A DNA stretch of 64,000 nt from Arenibacter algicola (GTDB lineage: Bacteria > Bacteroidota > Bacteroidia > Flavobacteriales > Flavobacteriaceae): the NCBI RefSeq assembly GCF_018860365.1, contig NZ_JAHKPO010000003.1, forward strand, positions 496,001-560,000, given 5' to 3'. A program made the position numbers and the translations under genes. Numbering within the stretch: position 1 is the first letter of the stretch; every line of letters begins with the position of its first letter. The notes under the pieces are model-generated. The model was given only the letters and a program-made list of their open reading frames with translations, searched no databases and had not been told where the DNA came from. Shown piece after piece: positions 1 through 8,320 of this stretch.

Positions 1-62
1 ATGTGGAGGGAAATATTGAGAATAAATTTGATCGCGAAAAAGTTTTGGCAATGTTTGAATAG
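1..62 (+). CDS. 3' end of an upstream gene (partial)
   Basis: Reading from base 3, nineteen codons stay open and end in TAG at 60-62, giving a charged, ordinary-looking C-terminus (ends REKVLAMFE). Its composition fits a real protein better than the other two frames, but the piece is too short to name. It lies about 105 bases before the aldehyde dehydrogenase on the same strand. Confidence 0.4.
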   Translation, partial: VEGNIENKFDREKVLAMFE

Positions 63-167
63 AAAAATTATTAAGGAGCAATTCTGTAACTGGTTTGTTG
101 TATTGAGTTATACCATTTATACAAACCTTTTATCTTGCATTTTGTAACAATATAAAAATTAAAACAC

Positions 168-1529
168 ATGGAATATATAGAGTCAGTAAACTCATATAAC
201 GGAAAGCCTTTGGAAAAGTATAGAATGTTTTCTGATAGTGATATAAAGAGGGTATTGGAAAAGGCCGAACTTGCCTTTGAAAGTTGGAAAATTGAAAGCG
301 TGGAACATAGGTCGGGACTGTTGAAAAAACTGGCCAAGGCATTGTTGAAAAATAAAAAATCCTATGCCCAGTTAATGTCCAAGGAAATGGGAAAGCCTAT
401 AAATCAAGGTATTGCCGAAATTGAAAAATGCGCATGGGCCTGCGATTTTTATGCCAAGAATGCCGTTAGGTTTCTTGCAGATGATCTTATAGAAACCGAG
501 GCTGACGAAAGTTTTATAAGTTACGACCCCATTGGTTGTGTATTGGCTATTATGCCCTGGAATTTTCCCTTTTGGCAGGTTGTCCGCTTCGCGGCACCTA
601 CGCTCACTGCCGGTAATACTGTAATATTAAAGCATGCCAGTAATGTTCCCGGTTGTGCCATGGCACTTCAGGAACTATTTCTTTCGGCAGGCTATCCAGA
701 GGGAAGCTTTCAGTCTATTATTGCGGACCATCAACAGCTTGAGTCTATCATTGGAAATTCCATTGTACAAGGTGTTACCCTGACGGGAAGTGAGAAGGCA
801 GGTAGGGCTATTGCGGCCCAGGCAGGAAAGCATTTAAAAAAATGTGTTTTGGAACTAGGGGGCAATAATGCCTGTATAGTTTGGGAAGATGCCGATTTGG
901 ACAAACATTTGGACACCATGGTAATGGCCAGAATGCAGAATACCGGACAGAGTTGTATAGCGGCAAAAAGATTCATAGTAGTCGAGGCTATATATGAGGA
1001 GTTTCTAATGAAATTTTCCAATAGAATCCAAACTCTTAAATCTGGAGATCCGTTGGATAAACACACAGATATCGGTGTAATGGCCAGGGAGGACTTGGCC
1101 AAAACATTGGCGCAACAAGTAAATGATTCCTTGGACAAGGGGGCTCAGGTTAAGCTTGGAAATAAACGGGACGGTGCCTATTATGAGCCTACAGTACTTA
1201 CTGGTGTAGTTCCTGGTATGCCCGCCTTTGATGAGGAACTTTTTGGCCCAGTGGCAGCTGTGGTCAAGGCAAAAGATAGAATGGAAGCCATTGAGATGGC
1301 CGCAAATTCTAAATTTGGTCTAGGATCCATGCTATTCACAGAGGATATAAAATCTGCACGGAAAATAATAGGGAATATACCGGATGGGGCATTTTTTATC
1401 AATGAAATGGTAAAATCCGATCCAAGATTACCTTTTGGAGGTACAAAAGCGTCGGGATTTGGTCGTGAGCTTTCCATGGAAGGTATATTGGAGTTTGTGA
1501 ACAAAAAGACGGTTTATATAAGGAAATAG
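168..1529 (+). CDS. NAD(P)-dependent succinate-semialdehyde-type aldehyde dehydrogenase
   Basis: This 453-residue protein is an aldehyde dehydrogenase of the short form (about 450-460 residues) typical of YneI/Sad-like succinate-semialdehyde dehydrogenases, soluble and cytoplasmic. The family signatures are visible: the oxyanion Asn in PWNFP (about N132), the general base Glu in LELGG (about E229) and the nucleophilic Cys in GQSC (about C263). The E-to-C spacing of 34 matches the family. The C-terminal PFGGTKASGFGRE motif is present. It would oxidise a small semialdehyde or aldehyde to the acid. The substrate is inferred only from length and family. It converges with the nitroreductase gene, 24 bases apart. 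Confidence 0.9.
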   Translation: MEYIESVNSYNGKPLEKYRMFSDSDIKRVLEKAELAFESWKIESVEHRSGLLKKLAKALLKNKKSYAQLMSKEMGKPINQGIAEIEKCAWACDFYAKNAVRFLADDLIETEADESFISYDPIGCVLAIMPWNFPFWQVVRFAAPTLTAGNTVILKHASNVPGCAMALQELFLSAGYPEGSFQSIIADHQQLESIIGNSIVQGVTLTGSEKAGRAIAAQAGKHLKKCVLELGGNNACIVWEDADLDKHLDTMVMARMQNTGQSCIAAKRFIVVEAIYEEFLMKFSNRIQTLKSGDPLDKHTDIGVMAREDLAKTLAQQVNDSLDKGAQVKLGNKRDGAYYEPTVLTGVVPGMPAFDEELFGPVAAVVKAKDRMEAIEMAANSKFGLGSMLFTEDIKSARKIIGNIPDGAFFINEMVKSDPRLPFGGTKASGFGRELSMEGILEFVNKKTVYIRK

Positions 1530-1553
1530 AATTTTAATGGGAATTTGCTATTG

Positions 1554-2171
1554 CTATATATTTTGGTCTGTACCCCAACTATTCCTAAAAGCGAATTGAT
1601 TTTGGGGCATACGTTGCCGTTCACTTATTTCTTTTTTCTGAAGCTTTTGGGGCAGATCATCCAGTTCCCCGCCATAGTAGCCTAGGGCAATTGCCGTAAC
1701 AATATGGAATTCTTCTGGGACATTGAAGATGTGTTGGGCCTTTTTGTAGTCTAAACCGGCCATATGGTGCATGGCTATCCCCATGTACTGTGCCTGTACG
1801 GTCATTGCACCCAATCCCATGCCCAAGTCGTGAAGGGCATGGAAATTTTCTTTTCCGTTTTTGCTTTCTTTCTTATATGCTGTAAGCATTAAAAGAGGGG
1901 CATTTTTTGCCCAAATCTTATTGGAATCTGTTAGGTTGTCTATGATTTTTCCATAAGCCTTTGAACCTTTTTCTGCATATAGGAATCGCCAAGGTTGTTC
2001 GTTATTGGAACTTGGAGCCCAACGTACAGCTTCAAAAAGTTGGTGCAAATGTTGTTCAGTGACTTTTCTATCCTTAAAAATCCGAGGGCTATATCGCTGT
2101 TTTAAGAGTGCAAATATTTCATAATCGGAATCGGCGATATTTTCTAATTGTATTTGTTCCGGTGCTGTCAT
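1554..2171 (-). CDS. Nitroreductase family protein
   Basis: A 205-residue FMN-dependent nitroreductase-family oxidoreductase. Supporting motifs are RYSPRIFKDRKV near the N-terminus (FMN phosphate contact region), RWAPSSNNEQPWRF around residues 45-60, and the C-terminal half with GLGAMTVQAQYMGIAMH and ALGYYGG. I chose the ATG at 2171 (MTAPEQ) over an in-frame TTG six codons upstream. Such enzymes transfer electrons from NAD(P)H to quinones, nitro groups or similar acceptors; the physiological substrate cannot be read from the sequence. Cytoplasmic, no signal peptide. Confidence 0.85.
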   Translation of the reverse strand: MTAPEQIQLENIADSDYEIFALLKQRYSPRIFKDRKVTEQHLHQLFEAVRWAPSSNNEQPWRFLYAEKGSKAYGKIIDNLTDSNKIWAKNAPLLMLTAYKKESKNGKENFHALHDLGMGLGAMTVQAQYMGIAMHHMAGLDYKKAQHIFNVPEEFHIVTAIALGYYGGELDDLPQKLQKKEISERQRMPQNQFAFRNSWGTDQNI

Positions 2172-2753
2172 GTTTCTTTTTTTTAGCAAAGTTTTATTAA
2201 TCCGTTTCTTTTTCTTGCAATAAATGGGTTGCCAAAATAAATGCTTCTGCCATAGCAGCTTTTTTTAGTTTGGCCGCTCTTTTTATGGGTTTAGGGACTT
2301 GCTCTAGGGTTTAACATCATTAGTTTCTAATTTTATTAAATGGATCGTATTGCAGTTATGGTCCAACCAAGGAGCAACCGCTTTGGTTGAACGCGGTAAA
2401 TGGGTCTTCTTTATTCCTGGTTATTTTGAGCTGTATTTGCCGCTGGTAAAGGGCAATGTGTGCCTCTGATCCGTTTGTTTGTAGCATCCCCAGGGGATGG
2501 CCCACAGGGGGCTTAAACTGTATAGGCTTTAAAAATTATATCAATAATAATAACTTGTGGGATAATTTATTGACCCAAAACCAATAATAATTGATTCTTT
2601 TCCAACTGGTTTTTAGAGCTAATAACGATTGGCAGGGGGCCATATAGTTGTTGTAGTATATACGCCTGAAATAGCGTCAGGGACAATGTGGTAGGCAATT
2701 TGGCAGGTGGTACTGCTACAGAGAAACTCCAAGGGGTTTTAGCTTGTCCTAGG
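2172..2753. other. Gene-free stretch with a short palindrome and reading-frame scraps
   Basis: No complete gene is visible. On the minus strand, about 38 codons ending in TAA near 2210 read as plausible coding sequence (lysine/alanine rich, ending LLQEKETD) but lack a start. A separate open plus frame of about 50 codons ends near 2467. A perfect CATCCCC-A-GGGGATG palindrome lies at 2485-2499. The stretch may hold decayed gene remnants. Confidence 0.3.
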
Positions 2754-3443
2754 TTAAACCCAAAACTTACGTTTCATTCTTAGGAATCCGATAATAAAAC
2801 TGATATACATCAATACGATCAGTGATAGGTGTATTCTTCTAATATGAACATATTCATTTAATTGGTAGGTATAATTATAAAATCTGGAAGCCTTGATGGG
2901 GGCATAACCCAGGTAAAAAATTAACAATCCAATGCTAATCCATTTAATTCCTGTAAACCTATAATCCAATTTTTTTGAACTATGCCTGTGTTCCAAGAAA
3001 AAGAGGATAATACATATTAAAATGGCAATAGCTCCCGCCAAATAACTAAATACCTGTGATTCTAGTTTAAAGTTTTGAAAAAATGGATTTATCAGCGAGG
3101 CGGTCAGATAAAATATTCCGGCCAATAATATATAATTTTTATATGTTTTGTTCTCTATATAGCACCAATAGACGTAAAAAAAATAGCTAAAGAAAACTAA
3201 GTTATAAATATTGTAAATAAAAACATTGTGCTTAACAAAAGCAGAGAAAATGGAAATATGGAATACCTCATAGTTCTTTGTAAAATAGCCCAATAATTCT
3301 GTTAGGAAGGTGTACATTATAAGTATTGGGAAATACTTTAAAGGTGTACTGTAATATTTGGGGTATTTTATTAAGGCTATTAATAAGGTTACGGCATAGA
3401 GAGGTTGACTGGCATTCTCTAAAATAGTATCCAATATTTCCAT
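2754..3443 (-). CDS. Unknown multi-pass membrane protein
   Basis: A 229-residue, strongly hydrophobic protein with about seven predicted membrane segments separated by short charged loops, and a basic C-terminus (RMKRKFW). No signature motif of a known transporter or enzyme is visible. Proteins of this size and layout are common and unannotated in Flavobacteriaceae. Its stop lies downstream of the lipoprotein gene on the same strand (31-base gap), so the two may be cotranscribed. I do not assign a function. Confidence 0.65.
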   Translation of the reverse strand: MEILDTILENASQPLYAVTLLIALIKYPKYYSTPLKYFPILIMYTFLTELLGYFTKNYEVFHISIFSAFVKHNVFIYNIYNLVFFSYFFYVYWCYIENKTYKNYILLAGIFYLTASLINPFFQNFKLESQVFSYLAGAIAILICIILFFLEHRHSSKKLDYRFTGIKWISIGLLIFYLGYAPIKASRFYNYTYQLNEYVHIRRIHLSLIVLMYISFIIGFLRMKRKFWV

Positions 3444-3474
3444 TTTTGCTTTAATCTGGGGTTAATGGGTCTTA

Positions 3475-4167
3475 TTAATCCTCATGGTATGGTGGAGGAA
3501 CCATATTGGCCTCGTTCAACACCATACTTTTATTTTTGGCATAGAAGGGGGCAGGGGATGCTGTTGGCATAAAGGAAGCCTCGGATTTACTTTCACTAGA
3601 CTGCATCCTGTCCATTCCTTCCTCTTTTTTTGGTTCCAAATTATCTGTAAGTAAAACGGGGACATTTTTGCCATCGTCCTCTTCCCTAATGTAGTACCCG
3701 TATTCCCGATTGTTTTTATCCTTAATGGCAGGAATGATAAAAAATGAATTTTGCTTTGGATGTTTTATTTCCCTGCCATCTTCAAAGGTCTTTTTATCTG
3801 GATAATTGGAAAAATAAAAACGTAGGGAGGAAATTTCCACATTGGCCTTTTTAGCTTCTTGTTCAATATAGTTCATATATTCCTTTATGGTATTGTAATC
3901 ATAATAACCAAACCGGGCTACATCAAATTTCTTCTCAGGGGCCAGTTCATTTTCATATTTTTCAATTAGGCCAACCCTTCGCTCGCCGTAGGCATCGTAC
4001 ATAGTTTTTGCCTGGGATACGGAAACAATCTGCTTGGGAGCATTAATTTCCATAGGTTCAGGTTCTGTCATAGGTGATTTTTCCTTTTTTTGTTCACAGG
4101 AAGTGAGACCAAAAACAACAAGGATTCCAAGGCACAAGTTTGCGTGAATTCTTTTTAGGTTTTTCAT
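3475..4167 (-). CDS. Unknown lipoprotein
   Basis: A 230-residue protein with a type II signal peptide: basic start (MKNLKR), hydrophobic core and lipobox LTSC with the Cys near residue 24, followed by a charged linker. It should therefore be anchored to a membrane on the periplasmic or outer side. The middle part (KTMYDAYGERRVGLIEKYE, then FGYYDYNTIKEYMNYIEQEA) is mostly helical, and the tail is rich in Ser, Pro and Met and ends in VPPPYHED. No domain is recognised. It probably shares a transcript with the downstream membrane protein. Confidence 0.65.
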   Translation of the reverse strand: MKNLKRIHANLCLGILVVFGLTSCEQKKEKSPMTEPEPMEINAPKQIVSVSQAKTMYDAYGERRVGLIEKYENELAPEKKFDVARFGYYDYNTIKEYMNYIEQEAKKANVEISSLRFYFSNYPDKKTFEDGREIKHPKQNSFFIIPAIKDKNNREYGYYIREEDDGKNVPVLLTDNLEPKKEEGMDRMQSSESKSEASFMPTASPAPFYAKNKSMVLNEANMVPPPYHED

Positions 4168-4295
4168 AATTTAAATTTTTACAATTAGTTGTTAATTAAA
4201 GTAATTATTTAGTGGTAAGCGTTGGGGGAAAACACTTGTTAAATTATATGTTAAAGTACTGATTATTGTACATCTAAAAAAATCATGTAAAAAAT

Positions 4296-4327
4296 AAATC
4301 CCATTTGGCAAAGGCCAAATGGGATTT
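4296..4327 (-). terminator. Rho-independent-type terminator after rho
   Basis: A perfect 14-base inverted repeat (arms AAATCCCATTTGGC and GCCAAATGGGATTT) has a 4-base loop. On the minus strand it is followed by ATTTATTTTTT-like T-rich sequence. It lies 39 bases after the rho stop codon. Confidence 0.85.
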
Positions 4328-4365
4328 TAAGACTGTCCCTATTTTAAGGGATTATACTTATTAGG

Positions 4366-6060
4366 TTATTGATTCATGGTCAACAAAAACTCTTCGTTGT
4401 TCTTGGTTTGCCTAAATCTTTGTTCAATAAATTCCATGGCCTCAACCGGATTCATGTCGGCCAAATACTTTCTCATGATCCACATTCTCTGAATGGTGTT
4501 TTCATCCAGTAAAAGGTCGTCCCTTCTTGTACTCGAAGAAGTAAGGTCGATAGCAGGGAATATTCTACGGTTGGATATTTTTCTATCCAATTGCAATTCC
4601 ATGTTACCTGTTCCCTTGAATTCCTCAAAGATTACTTCATCCATTTTAGAACCGGTTTCGGTAAGTGCAGTTGCAATAATGGTTAAGGAACCTCCACCTT
4701 CAATATTACGTGCAGCTCCAAAGAAACGTTTTGGTTTGTGAAGGGCGTTGGCATCCACACCACCACTCAAGACCTTTCCGGAGGCAGGTTGTACGGTGTT
4801 GTAGGCACGGGCAAGACGGGTAATGGAATCCAATAGGATAACCACATCGTGACCACATTCTACCAAACGTTTTGCTTTTTCCAAAACAATATTGGCAACC
4901 CTAACATGTTCTGTAGCTTCCTTGTCAAAAGTAGAGGCAACAACCTCACCGCGAACATTACGCTGCATGTCCGTTACTTCTTCTGGACGTTCATCTATCA
5001 AAAGGATAATTTGATAAACTTCTGGATGATTTGCAGCTATACCATTGGCTATATCCTTCAAAAGCATGGTCTTACCAGTTTTGGGCTGGGATACGATCAT
5101 ACCTCTTTGACCTTTTCCAATGGGACTGAATAAATCTATAATTCTTGTAGAAATGGTACTTTGTCTTTCCGCAAGATTGAATTTTTCCTGTGGGAACAAT
5201 GGGGTCAAGTGTTCAAAAGACACCCTGTCCCTAACTATTTGGGGATCTATCCCGTTTATCTTATTCACTTTAATAAGTGGGAAATACTTTTCACCTTCTT
5301 TTGGCGGACGTACATTCCCAAGTACGGTATCTCCAGTTTTTAATCCAAATAATCGTATTTGGGACTGGGATACATAAATATCATCTGGAGAAGAAAGGTA
5401 GTTGTAATCAGAAGATCTTAAAAATCCGTAACCATCCTGCATAATATCCAAGACACCTTCACTTTCTATAATACTGTCGAACTCAAATTCCGGTTCTTTG
5501 TATTTGTTTTTTAGGTCCTTATCAAAATTGCTGTTGTTTTTGTCAACATTGCCTTTTTGATGGTGTGGATTTTTTTTATGCTGAGGTTTGTTGGCTTGCG
5601 GAGTATTTTGCTGTGATGCATTTTGTTGTGGTGCACCCTTTTGAAATTCCTTTTTCGCCTGAACAGGACTGTTGTGTTGGCGGGGCTTTCTTTCGCGTTT
5701 AGTATCCTCTTTTTTATCTTCGACCACAGTTGGAGTTTCTTCTGGGGTGCTGGGTTTTTCTGTTGGAGTAACAGATTTTATTTCCGGCTTTCCCGGTGCA
5801 GCGGCTTTTGTTCCGGCCTCTTTTGGCTTCGACTTGATTATTCTGGACCTTTTTGGCTTTGCTGGGCTACTTTCCTCTGTAGTTGTAGTTGTAGTTGTAG
5901 TTCTTTCTTGAACTATTTTTGGATTGGATGCTTGTACATCCAAAATTTGATAGACCAAATCAAGCTTTTTTAAAGTTTTAAATTTGGCAACATTTAGGCC
6001 CTGGGCTATTTCCTGAAGCTCAGGAAGCTTTTTTGATTTTAAATCTGAAATCTCAAACAT
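4366..6060 (-). CDS. rho: Transcription termination factor Rho
   Basis: A 564-residue hexameric RNA helicase that terminates transcription. Residues 1-45 form the Rho N-terminal helical domain ([16 protein letters not shown]). Residues about 50-195 are a low-complexity, Thr/Lys/Pro/Gln/Asn/His-rich insert absent from the roughly 420-residue E. coli protein but usual in Bacteroidota. The cold-shock-type RNA-binding domain follows ([12 protein letters not shown]), then the RecA-type ATPase with Walker A QPKTGKT (about K330) and [10 protein letters not shown]. The insert includes a Thr run coded by alternating ACA/ACT triplets near 5881-5900. The gene is monocistronic, with its own terminator. 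Confidence 0.97.
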   Translation of the reverse strand: MFEISDLKSKKLPELQEIAQGLNVAKFKTLKKLDLVYQILDVQASNPKIVQERTTTTTTTTEESSPAKPKRSRIIKSKPKEAGTKAAAPGKPEIKSVTPTEKPSTPEETPTVVEDKKEDTKRERKPRQHNSPVQAKKEFQKGAPQQNASQQNTPQANKPQHKKNPHHQKGNVDKNNSNFDKDLKNKYKEPEFEFDSIIESEGVLDIMQDGYGFLRSSDYNYLSSPDDIYVSQSQIRLFGLKTGDTVLGNVRPPKEGEKYFPLIKVNKINGIDPQIVRDRVSFEHLTPLFPQEKFNLAERQSTISTRIIDLFSPIGKGQRGMIVSQPKTGKTMLLKDIANGIAANHPEVYQIILLIDERPEEVTDMQRNVRGEVVASTFDKEATEHVRVANIVLEKAKRLVECGHDVVILLDSITRLARAYNTVQPASGKVLSGGVDANALHKPKRFFGAARNIEGGGSLTIIATALTETGSKMDEVIFEEFKGTGNMELQLDRKISNRRIFPAIDLTSSSTRRDDLLLDENTIQRMWIMRKYLADMNPVEAMEFIEQRFRQTKNNEEFLLTMNQ

Positions 6061-6227
6061 TAAGTTTTGAATAAATTATACTTATTACGAAAATATGAAG
6101 TGTATGTTGTTCTTGTTTTTGGATAATAAAGGGAATGAAATCCCCTGTTGGTAAGTAATCTGACTTATAACGTAGCAATATTACAAATTATTTTCAATAT
6201 TAGGGTGATAATTTTTAAAAAGACGCT

Positions 6228-6235
6228 TATTTTTG
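6228..6235 (+). promoter_or_regulatory. Bacteroidota -7 box (TATTTTTG) for the DUF4293 gene
   Basis: TATTTTTG matches the Bacteroidota sigma-factor -7 consensus TAnnTTTG and lies 22 bases before the ATG at 6258. No clear -33 TTG is seen at ideal spacing, so this is a motif match only. Confidence 0.4.
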
Positions 6236-6257
6236 CTTCTAAATTGTATTATAAAGC

Positions 6258-6668
6258 ATGATTCAAAGAATTCAGACTCTTTATTTAATCGTAGTTATAC
6301 TATTAGGGGCGGTTGTACCGTTTTTTGTAAATCTATGGTCGGATGCTAGGGGAAATGAGATATTTGCGGAAAATGAAGTATTTGTTTCCATTGCTTTTTA
6401 TGCCGTTGCAGTCCTTGGACTGTTGGGGATAGTTTTATTTAAGAATAGACAAAATCAATTTGTAGTTAACAGGTTGAATATGATATTGAATCTTTTTTTA
6501 CTAGGATTTTTCGTTTACCGATCACTAAACTTATCCGGAGAAACTTTGGTTTCTGAGAAGGGTATTGGGATGCTGATTCCTGTATTTTCTATCGTTTTTT
6601 TAGTCCTGGCCAACAGGGCAATAAAAAAGGATGAAGATCTTGTAAAATCTGTTGATCGATTGCGTTAA
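6258..6668 (+). CDS. DUF4293 family membrane protein
   Basis: A 136-residue protein with four membrane segments (around residues 8-25, 45-60, 72-88 and 104-118) and a short basic C-terminal tail. The start MIQRIQTLYLIVVILLGAV and the position divergent from rho are what I associate with the Bacteroidota DUF4293 family. The function is unknown. A strong terminator follows 30 bases after the stop. Confidence 0.75.
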   Translation: MIQRIQTLYLIVVILLGAVVPFFVNLWSDARGNEIFAENEVFVSIAFYAVAVLGLLGIVLFKNRQNQFVVNRLNMILNLFLLGFFVYRSLNLSGETLVSEKGIGMLIPVFSIVFLVLANRAIKKDEDLVKSVDRLR

Positions 6669-6697
6669 GCCTAACATCTTAGTAGTATTAGTGCGTG

Positions 6698-6727
6698 AAC
6701 CCGGGGTAGTGCCCGGGTTTTTTTTTG
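6698..6727 (+). terminator. Intrinsic terminator
   Basis: Arms AACCCGGG (6698-6705) and CCCGGGTT (6712-6719) with a 6-base loop are followed by a T run to about 6727. It ends the DUF4293 transcript. Confidence 0.9.
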
Positions 6728-6845
6728 GTGAAACTCAGATTTAAAAAGTTGCTTGTAACGAATTTAAAACTGTTAGTTGAACTAATCCCTTTTTTTTAGC
6801 GGGATATTGTGGTTTATCCCTTAGTATCTTATAGGCCAATGATAA

Positions 6846-7343
6846 TCATCCCCTCTTACCAAGCTCAATAATCTCTAAATCCTTAATATTCTCTTTGTCT
6901 ATTGCAAATCGCAACATGGTCCGTATTTGATGAAAACCATGGATGCCGCACGCTCCGGGGTTCATATGTAACAGGTTTAACTTTTTATCCCACATTACTT
7001 TTAGGATATGGGAGTGTCCGGAGATGAAAAGTTTTGGTGGGTTCCTTTTGATCTCTTCCCTGATCCGTACATTGTATTTATTGGGGTATCCACCAATATG
7101 GGTCATCCAGACATCAACATCCTCACATTTAAATCGGTTGTCCAATGGATACTCCAATTGAATCCTATGTTCATCTATATTACCGTAAACTCCTTTTACC
7201 GGCTTTATTTTTTCCAACGTATCCATTACCTCCAAATTACCAATGTCTCCAGCATGCCATATTTCATCGGCCTCCCTAGCGTATTTTAGGATTTTTTCGT
7301 CCATATGCCCATGGGTATCGGAAAGAAGGAGTATTTTTTTCAT
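6846..7343 (-). CDS. YfcE/MJ0936-type metallophosphoesterase
   Basis: A 165-residue calcineurin-like phosphoesterase with the metal-binding motifs of the small YfcE class: LSDTHGH near the start, WHAGDIG, the GNID block (GVYGNIDEHR), SGHSH and a C-terminal MNPGACG. It would hydrolyse phosphodiesters or phosphomonoesters using a dinuclear metal centre in the cytoplasm. An open frame extends 34 codons upstream, but the family begins at MKKILLLSDTHG, so I place the start at 7343. It is divergent from truA. Confidence 0.88.
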   Translation of the reverse strand: MKKILLLSDTHGHMDEKILKYAREADEIWHAGDIGNLEVMDTLEKIKPVKGVYGNIDEHRIQLEYPLDNRFKCEDVDVWMTHIGGYPNKYNVRIREEIKRNPPKLFISGHSHILKVMWDKKLNLLHMNPGACGIHGFHQIRTMLRFAIDKENIKDLEIIELGKRG

Positions 7344-7534
7344 GCGTTTAATTCTTTTTAATTTTTTTGCCAAGAAAGCAAATTGCAAATTTAAAAACTG
7401 TGTAAACCTAAGGTTCCTGCCTTGGAATTTTGGAGCTGTAAACATAAGGGAATTGGATAAATGGGCATAGTAAAACTTTATAACAATATTGTATTAAAAC
7501 ATTTCAGCTATCTGTTTTTCTCCCTTAGAACAAG

Positions 7535-7542
7535 TATCTTTG
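7535..7542 (+). promoter_or_regulatory. Bacteroidota -7 box (TATCTTTG) upstream of truA
   Basis: TATCTTTG is an exact match to TAnnTTTG, 26 bases before the truA start codon in the 224-base divergent intergenic region. A -33 element is not obvious. Confidence 0.45.
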
Positions 7543-7567
7543 CCAACCACAAAACTAAATTATTCAT

Positions 7568-8320
7568 TTGAGATATTTCGTCCAATTTTCTTATCAGGGC
7601 AGGTCGTATCACGGTTGGCAAAAACAGCCTAATGCAATAAGTGTACAGGAGGTTTTGGAAAACGCTTTTTCCTTAATTCTACGGGAAACAGTGTCTTTGA
7701 CCGGTGCGGGTAGGACGGACGCTGGAGTCCATGCCAGGGAAATGTTCGCCCATTTCGATTCCGATGCGGTTTTTGAAGGTGTGGAATTGGTTCATAGGTT
7801 AAACGTCTATCTTCCTGAGGATATAGCCATTGTTTCTATTGTTGAAGTTCCGGCGGAGGCACACGCCCGTTTTGATGCTTCTGAGCGTACATATGAATAT
7901 TGGATAGTTCAAAAAAAGAATCCCTTTTTGGTAGATGGGGCCTATTATGTGAAATATCCGTTAAATATAGAGCAGATGAACAAAGCTGCAGCTATTTTAG
8001 TGGAACATAAAGATTTTGAGTGTTTTTCAAAGTCGAATACCGATGTAAAAACCTATCTCTGCGATGTTAGGAAGGCTCAATGGACCAAAGATGGGGACAA
8101 GTTGGTTTTTACCATAAGTGCCGATAGATTTTTGCGGAATATGGTCCGAGCCATCGTTGGAACACTTATAGATGTCGGTTTGGACAAATCCTCCCCGACC
8201 AACATAGAATATATATTGGCCAGTAAGGATAGAGGAAAGGCAGGGGTATCGGTACCTGCAAAAGGATTATATTTGACAGCAATAAAATATCCAAAAAATA
8301 TTATTGATTACAATGGATAA
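7568..8320 (+). CDS. truA: tRNA pseudouridine(38-40) synthase TruA
   Basis: A 250-residue protein that isomerises uridines 38-40 in the tRNA anticodon arm. The catalytic Asp lies in GAGRTDAGVHA (about D51). The N-terminal FSYQGRSYHGWQKQ and the C-terminal RFLRNMVRAIVGTL are diagnostic. The best start is TTG at 7568, since MRYFVQFSYQG fits the family and no ATG is available. Its last eight bases overlap the start of the ABC exporter gene, indicating translational coupling. Confidence 0.95.
   Translation: MRYFVQFSYQGRSYHGWQKQPNAISVQEVLENAFSLILRETVSLTGAGRTDAGVHAREMFAHFDSDAVFEGVELVHRLNVYLPEDIAIVSIVEVPAEAHARFDASERTYEYWIVQKKNPFLVDGAYYVKYPLNIEQMNKAAAILVEHKDFECFSKSNTDVKTYLCDVRKAQWTKDGDKLVFTISADRFLRNMVRAIVGTLIDVGLDKSSPTNIEYILASKDRGKAGVSVPAKGLYLTAIKYPKNIIDYNG

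Noticed and set aside
5623-5973. 116-codon plus frame rich in Cys, Phe and Ser
   Set aside because: It is the antisense shadow of the low-complexity insert of rho.
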